A stretch of DNA of 64,000 nucleotides from the NCBI GenBank assembly GCA_016802295.1, contig JAESIW010000138.1:2394897-2458896 (forward strand), given 5' to 3'. Position 1 is the stretch's first letter. Each line of letters begins with the position of its first letter. The position numbers were made by a program, and so were the translations under genes. Below are positions 59,701 through 64,000 of this stretch, piece by piece. The notes under the pieces were generated by a model that saw only the letters and a list, made by a program, of their open reading frames with translations, had not been told where the DNA came from and ran no database searches. This DNA is from Brachionus rotundiformis (lineage: Eukaryota; Rotifera; Eurotatoria; Ploima; Brachionidae).

Positions 59701-60167
59701 ATTTTATTCTATAAACAAAATATCTATAATAGATAAATACAATGAGGAATACATTTGAATTAATTTTGAATTTTAGAAAGAGAGAGTTTTAATAGCTCTT
59801 TAAAATATTTTAAGTCATGTTTATTTGTAATTAGATATTGCCTTAATTTTGTTTGCGGCAAAATAAAAATGCCTTTTCTCCGGCAAAAAAATAGAAATAA
59901 CAACACTCTAAAATTAATATTTGAATTCCAATTTTTATTTTCTTTATTTTTATTTTTATTTTAATTTATTTAATTTAAATAAAATGCTAAATTTGTATAT
60001 TTGTTTCTTTTAATAGCTCAAAATATTATTTTCTAATTTAAATTCAAGCAAATAAAGTTGCAGCATAAGACTCCCACTTGGGTTAAAATAGACTAAGTTG
60101 GTTTATATTTTTAGATAAAAGTGCAAACATCCGATAGATAGCGAGTCTGATTGATAGAAAAATCAAT
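56775..60167. other. 3.4-kb gene-poor stretch
   Basis: The longest interval without a firm gene. It may contain the last exon(s) of the Cys-rich gene (candidate near 57110-57190). A (GA)n run lies at about 57363-57380. Several less AT-rich islands occur (about 57840-57930, 58190-58345, 58570-58680, 58960-59060) with short coding-like frames on either strand that do not chain into a gene. The promoter region of the smoothelin gene should lie at the right end. Confidence 0.45.
57363..57380. repeat. (GA)n microsatellite
   Basis: About nine GA units within AT-rich sequence. Confidence 0.85.
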
Positions 60168-61538
60168 ATGTTTCAGAAAAAGTCCGAGTCTATCCGAGAT
60201 TTGATAAAGTTCTACGAGTCTGGACACTCGCAGGCCACGAGGCCGTCAGTGAAGCGCTGTTCGACCTTCTCCAGCTACAATCTGACCGAAGGGCCGCTCA
60301 GCTCTAGCAGCAATTTGGACAAGTCGTCCACATCCTCCTATTCATCCAAGTCCTCCTCGTCCATGTCCCTTAGTGGCGAGGAGTATGTATCAGGCTCCTT
60401 TAAGGAGAACTGCAAGCCACTCAAGCGCACTGAGACATTCAGTGGCTCCCAAGAGCACTCGCTTAGAGCGCCAAGTGTGACCAATTCGGCCAATTTGTCC
60501 AAACGCAAATCAATGTCTTTCTATCTATCAAAAACATCGGTCAAAAATGGTTAGTCTTTTTTATTTTTTTCTATTTTTTAAATGCAAAAATAATTTCTAA
60601 ATAGTTTTTTGTCTCGCTTTTTTTTTATAAGCGGTTTTGATGACGATGACATTCAAAGTTTAGACTAATTGTTTTTTATAGCTATTTTACATAAAAAAAT
60701 AAAAAAAAATATTTTTTTTTGTTCAAAATTTTTTTTATTTTTATACAAAAAAAATTTGGTTCAAAAATGCTAAGAATTTATTCATGCGATTCCATTAGGA
60801 GTCCGTCATCAGTCAGGCATTTTTTGCCAAAGAGAGACACATTGCTGAAGAGTGTGCGACACTCGAGTTTTTGTAACCAGTCCAAGTGGTCTTCTAATTC
60901 TTGTTTTCTAGAGCAAAGCAGTGCCAAAAGCTTGACCAGAACCAGCTCGACAGGCTTGAGCTCCAATGTGAAAAAGTTCGATCCACGGAGTGTACAGAAA
61001 ATGGTTCTAGAGTGGTGCCAGAGCAGAACGCGCAGCTACAAGGTAGCCATTTAACTCTTTTAAAATCTCAAAATAACAAAAAATTTTTCTCCTCTGACCA
61101 GAATGTTGTTATAACAAATTTTTCCTCAAGTTGGGCAGATGGTATGGCCTTCTGTGCCCTAATTCACAGCTACATGCCAGAGGCTTTTGATTTTAATAAA
61201 TTATCTAGTCAAAACAGACGCTACAATTTACAATTGGCATTTGATGTTGCCTAGTAACCATAATAAATATTTTAATTTGTTGTAGCTTTCAATTAATTTG
61301 GATAATTAGTGAACCATGAATTGAAAGCTAATTTAATATGATTTATAATATTAATATTTTTTAATCAAGTAAAAGAGCGAATATTGTTCCCCTATTGGAA
61401 GTTAATGACATGATCTTGATGGGCAACAGGCCCGACGATCGATGCATCTACACCTATTTGTCCACCATTTACTCAAAGTTTCACAGTGCCAAGCACAGAA
61501 CTCAAAATTTGGAGGAAATAAAAGAACATGTCAAATGA
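60168..61538 (+). CDS. Smoothelin-type calponin-homology protein
   Basis: Actin-associated protein of contractile cells. Exons: 60168-60548, about 60795-61042, 61102-61253 and 61370-61538. The first two exons encode a Ser-rich basic region (KSSSSMSLSGEEYVSG, LSKRKSMSF, SVRHFLPKRDTLLKSVRHSS). The CH domain starts PRSVQKMVLEWCQSRTRSYK and continues VVITNFSSSWADGMAFCALI, then YMPEAFDFNKLSSQNRRYN. It ends VPLLEVNDMILMGNRPDDRC and IYTYLSTIYSKF. The NFSSSW.DGMAFCAL...SPQNRR and MGxxPDxxC patterns are of smoothelin rather than cytospin or spectrin CH domains. Junctions within the CH domain keep frame. The exon 1/2 junction does not (phase 1 to phase 2), so a small extra exon is probably missing. Confidence 0.85.
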
Positions 61539-61965
61539 GGCAGTTGTATTTAAGAAAAGATAAAAGGAAATAAAAATCGAAAAATAAAATAAAATACATT
61601 TCCAGTTATAAAACTGACTTATTGAACAACAATGTTTAGTGTAAATTAATTATCTAATAATTTCAGTTGCCGAAACAATTAATTATAATCATTGATTTTT
61701 TTTTTAAATAACTTTTGGTTAATTTTTTAAAAGAATTGATTTTCAAAATTTTTGTATCGATTTTTGTCTTATTATATTTTTTTGCTTTTTTTGAAGCTTT
61801 TTTTTCCATTTAATCCAAAAAATAAATTTTAGAATAGTTAAACATTTTTTTTTGCTTTATAAAATTAATTAATTAAACTGTCAAAAATATTTTCTCTATC
61901 ATTTATTAATGTCGATTAAATCATTAAAAATTATTTTTGTTAATTTTTGTTGTAAATTAGATCAG
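61539..61965. other. Convergent 3' region, smoothelin / NDUFS4
   Basis: AT-rich with T- and A-runs. No gene seen. Confidence 0.55.
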
Positions 61966-62565
61966 TTATTTGGTGCTGACACGGGTGCGCTTGTTCCAAG
62001 AAAAGTTGGCGCCATACGACTTGATTCTTTTTTTTATTTCCCTTTCCTCTTCGACTTGGTACCTGATACCTGAGACAAAAAATAAATCACAGTCTCAAAA
62101 TTCTGGCAAATTTTACCCATTCTTTGGCAGTACATAATGGCATCTTCCTTGGATCCAAACTCAGGCTGAAGACTTGACAGCGGATCGCCACTTGAGCCCC
62201 ATCCAATCAATGGATTTTCCCATCTATCTCTGTTATCAAAGTCAATTCTCCATCTGCGGGTTCCGTAAGTTCCAGACTGCATTGCGTTTTTGGGTGGTAC
62301 GTAAATTTTGGCAACTCGGCCCGAAACGTGCTCTTCAGGATGAGCTGAAATTTCTTTTATGCTTTCCTTAAATAGATAATTTAATAAATTAATATAATTA
62401 ATTTGTTGTAATTACGGCATTTTCTGGAATAGTAGCGATGGGTTTTTTCTCATCGGATACTTTGGTGTCAACGCTTCGCCTGCCGAACACGTTAACCACC
62501 TCCGAGTAAGACCTGATTGATCCCATTGGGGTCAATTTGGACACATTACGGATCAGCAATGACAT
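61966..62565 (-). CDS. NDUFS4: Complex I subunit NDUFS4 (18 kDa, AQDQ)
   Basis: Accessory subunit of the N-module of mitochondrial NADH dehydrogenase. Exons 62565-62416, 62366-62117 and 62069-61966 join in frame to 167 aa. The N-terminus (MSLLIRNVSKLTPMGSIRSY) is an Arg/Ser-rich mitochondrial presequence. HVSGRVAKIYVPPKNAMQSG is the family core, followed by WRIDFDNRDRWENPLIGWGS and DPLSSL....F.SKEDAI. The last exon encodes YQVEEE and the diagnostic ending SYGANFSWNKRTRVSTK, whose RVS site is the conserved phosphorylation motif. Length and termini match the family. Confidence 0.97.
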
Positions 62566-62912
62566 TTTTCTTCACATCATTAAATTGTATAATTTTTTTT
62601 TTATTTTTTATACAAGAGTTGATCATGACTCTTGTACGATTAAAAAAATAAAAAAATAATTAAATTTGTTAATTTTATTCGAAAATTAATCACAATTAGA
62701 AAAAAAAAACAAATGTATCTAATTTCATATAAAATAGATAAATAAACTTGGAAAAAATGCTGTTTTCAAATAAAGTGTCAAATTCGAACATAAAACTGAG
62801 TCTATGGTTCACAATGGCTAAACACATTTACTCATATGAATAAATAAATAGATAAAAAAATAAAGGTATAATTTTGTTTAAACGAAAAACTTAAGTGAAA
62901 AAGACAAAGAGC
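62566..62912. other. Intergenic between NDUFS4 and SCAMP
   Basis: AT-rich; contains the SCAMP 3' UTR and NDUFS4 upstream region. A short inverted repeat around 62614-62640 (ACAAGAGT...ACTCTTGT) flanks TGATC and could form a hairpin. Confidence 0.5.
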
Positions 62913-64000
62913 TTAGAATCGTCCACGAGAATTTGACTGCATTGCCGAACGAGCACCCTCTGTTACCACAGTGGTTGCTGCATTTTGAACATTTTTATTG
63001 CTCATCACATTTGTGGCAAACTCTGCTTGGGCTTTTTGAAAACTTGCTCCAGTGTTTCTATACAGTCCGTGTATCTTAAGATAATTTTTTAGAAAATTTT
63101 AACCAAAGATAAGATCTAGATAAGATTTTGAATTAAATTTTTGAACAAAAAAGATTTCTAATCATTTAGAGCTTAGAGCTAGTCTTGTTTACCTTAATGA
63201 TGGTAAAAATGTCTAGAACAGTTTGGATAGAGAAGAGTAAAGCAGAAATCGAACAGATAATAGCCGGAGTTAGTTTGTCTAGTTTAAACATTTGATAGAA
63301 ACCACTTTATAAAATAAAGATAGGATTAGAATTAAAATTAAATTTAAAAGAATAGCAAAGCTGATATGATTACTTTTTAAATAAAATTTACCTTTATTAG
63401 CATTAAAATATCAATAGCCGCAATGGCTACAAAACATATGGTTGCCAAGAGCACAAAGATGCCGGCGACCACATTGCCAACACCAGTTGTACCAAGTACT
63501 TTGATTAAGAGCAGTATGCCGCTTTGGAAAAAATCAATAATTAAAATTTAATCTATTAAACATTGATTATGATTAGACAAGCATTTAATAATAATAATAA
63601 TAATAAATAGCTAAGATAAAAAATTTACCAAAAACCGGAGTCAACGAATCCAACAGTCTCAATAAAGTTTACGATTACTTGGCAAAAAAATATGAAAAAA
63701 AATATCATAAAATTCATCGAGCTGTCAGTTCTGTAAATAAAAAAAAAAAATAATTTTTTTTATATTCATCAAAAATATAAATATTAAATTAAAATAGATT
63801 ATTTAAACATGCAATTAATAGACAAATAAATAATAATATTAATAGATAATTTTGTTTTAATGATGAATGAAAATTTAATTTAGAACTAAATAAATAGATA
63901 AAATTAAGTACCAAAACCAATATTGGCTAATGATGGCGATCACAGATAAGATGCATTGTATGAAAAATGCAAAAAAAAATAGCATGAAGTTCACTGAACT
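62913..64000 (-). CDS. SCAMP: Secretory carrier membrane protein with duplicated TM3 and TM4 exons (partial, N-terminus beyond right edge)
   Basis: Four-span protein of recycling vesicles. Visible exons right to left: 3a (edge-63912), 3b 63730-63629, 4a 63521-63392, 4b 63304-63193 and the terminal exon 63074-62913. 3a (SSVNFMLFFFAFFIQCILSV) and 3b (SSMNFMIFFFIFFCQVIVNF) both match the third span of SCAMPs (SSFNFFVFFFVYICQ). 4a (CGILLLIK...ATICFVAIAAIDILMLIK) and 4b (CGFYQMFK...SALLFSIQTVLDIFTIIK) both match the fourth span. Both 3a and 3b end TTTTG in phase 2. Both 4a and 4b start in phase 2 as Cys-Gly and end IK in phase 0. The last exon IHGLYRNTGASFQKAQAEFA plus NVMSNKNVQNAA is the SCAMP C-terminus. 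The NPF-repeat N-terminus and first two spans are outside the window. Confidence 0.9.
63193..63521 (-). repeat. Tandem exon duplication (SCAMP exons 4a and 4b)
   Basis: 4a is 130 nt (63521-63392) and 4b is 112 nt (63304-63193), separated by an 87-nt intron. They share start phase, end phase, first codons (Cys-Gly) and terminal D-I-x-x-x-I-K, but are well diverged inside. Joining 4a to 4b shifts the frame and gives a stop after seven codons. Confidence 0.8.
63629..64000 (-). repeat. Tandem exon duplication (SCAMP exons 3a and 3b)
   Basis: 3b is 102 nt (63730-63629). 3a runs from the window edge to 63912. Both encode SS[VM]NFM[LI]FFF.FF.Q and finish TTTTG before the donor. Joining 3a to 3b makes TGA at the junction. 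Confidence 0.8.

Noticed and set aside
1..64000. tRNA, rRNA, snRNA genes, CRISPR arrays or prokaryotic operon signals
   Set aside because: Scanned by eye for tRNA boxes and known RNA motifs without a defensible hit; introns and gene families show a eukaryotic nuclear sequence.
62913..64000. Two overlapping or tandem SCAMP genes instead of exon duplication
   Set aside because: The order 3a-3b-4a-4b interleaves the copies and there is only one C-terminal exon, which fits exon-level duplication better.

Overview
The window is nuclear DNA of a small-genome animal. It is very AT-rich between genes, and the spliceosomal introns are mostly about 45-120 nt with GT..AG ends. I count 29 protein-coding genes in 64 kb. 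An animal source follows from the CRK adaptor, a GBX-type homeobox gene, a cadherin, a DUSP8/16-type MAP-kinase phosphatase, MTF-1, a neuronal calcium sensor, smoothelin and SCAMP. The compactness, tiny introns and intronless large genes would suit a miniaturised spiralian such as an orthonectid. That placement is inference only. Many exon junctions were worked out by hand; those given with exact coordinates keep frame across the splice.

Layout. 1-15 kb: CRK (-, cut by the left edge), GBX homeobox (+), DUSP8/16 phosphatase (-), SAP30BP (+) convergent with PIGG (-). 15-24 kb: a large single-exon cadherin (+), NOB1 (-) and a SEPT2-group septin (+). 23.8-25.9 kb: the only clear mobile-element patch, with a 222-bp piggyBac-like MITE and two truncated non-LTR retrotransposon 3' ends pointing at each other. 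26.6-32.5 kb: MTF-1 (+), SLC3A2 (-), MORN4 (+). 33-36 kb: SRP9 and ELAC2/RNase Z (+) and the 25-codon RPL41 (-). 36.7-45.3 kb: a minus-strand run of GT10 fucosyltransferase, ORP10/11-type oxysterol-binding protein, DHFR and MED16. 46-55 kb: a plus-strand run of neuronal calcium sensor, CHEK2, ABHD12, two omega-class GSTs and ORC4. 55.5-57 kb: an orphan single-pass membrane protein and a secreted two-module Cys-rich protein built from very small exons. 57-60 kb: a 3-kb gene-poor stretch. 60-64 kb: a smoothelin CH protein (+), NDUFS4 (-) and SCAMP (-, cut by the right edge).

Most genes are unrelated housekeeping or regulatory genes and do not form a pathway cluster. The most notable structure is in SCAMP. 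The exons for transmembrane segments 3 and 4 are each present twice in tandem (order 3a-3b-4a-4b). Members of a pair share intron phases, and splicing two members in series would create a stop, so they look like two adjacent mutually exclusive exon clusters. Other points of note are the modular exon duplication of the Cys-rich secreted protein, an altered lipid-binding signature in the ORP, degenerate EF-hands in the calcium sensor, a tailless cadherin and the piggyBac-like MITE.
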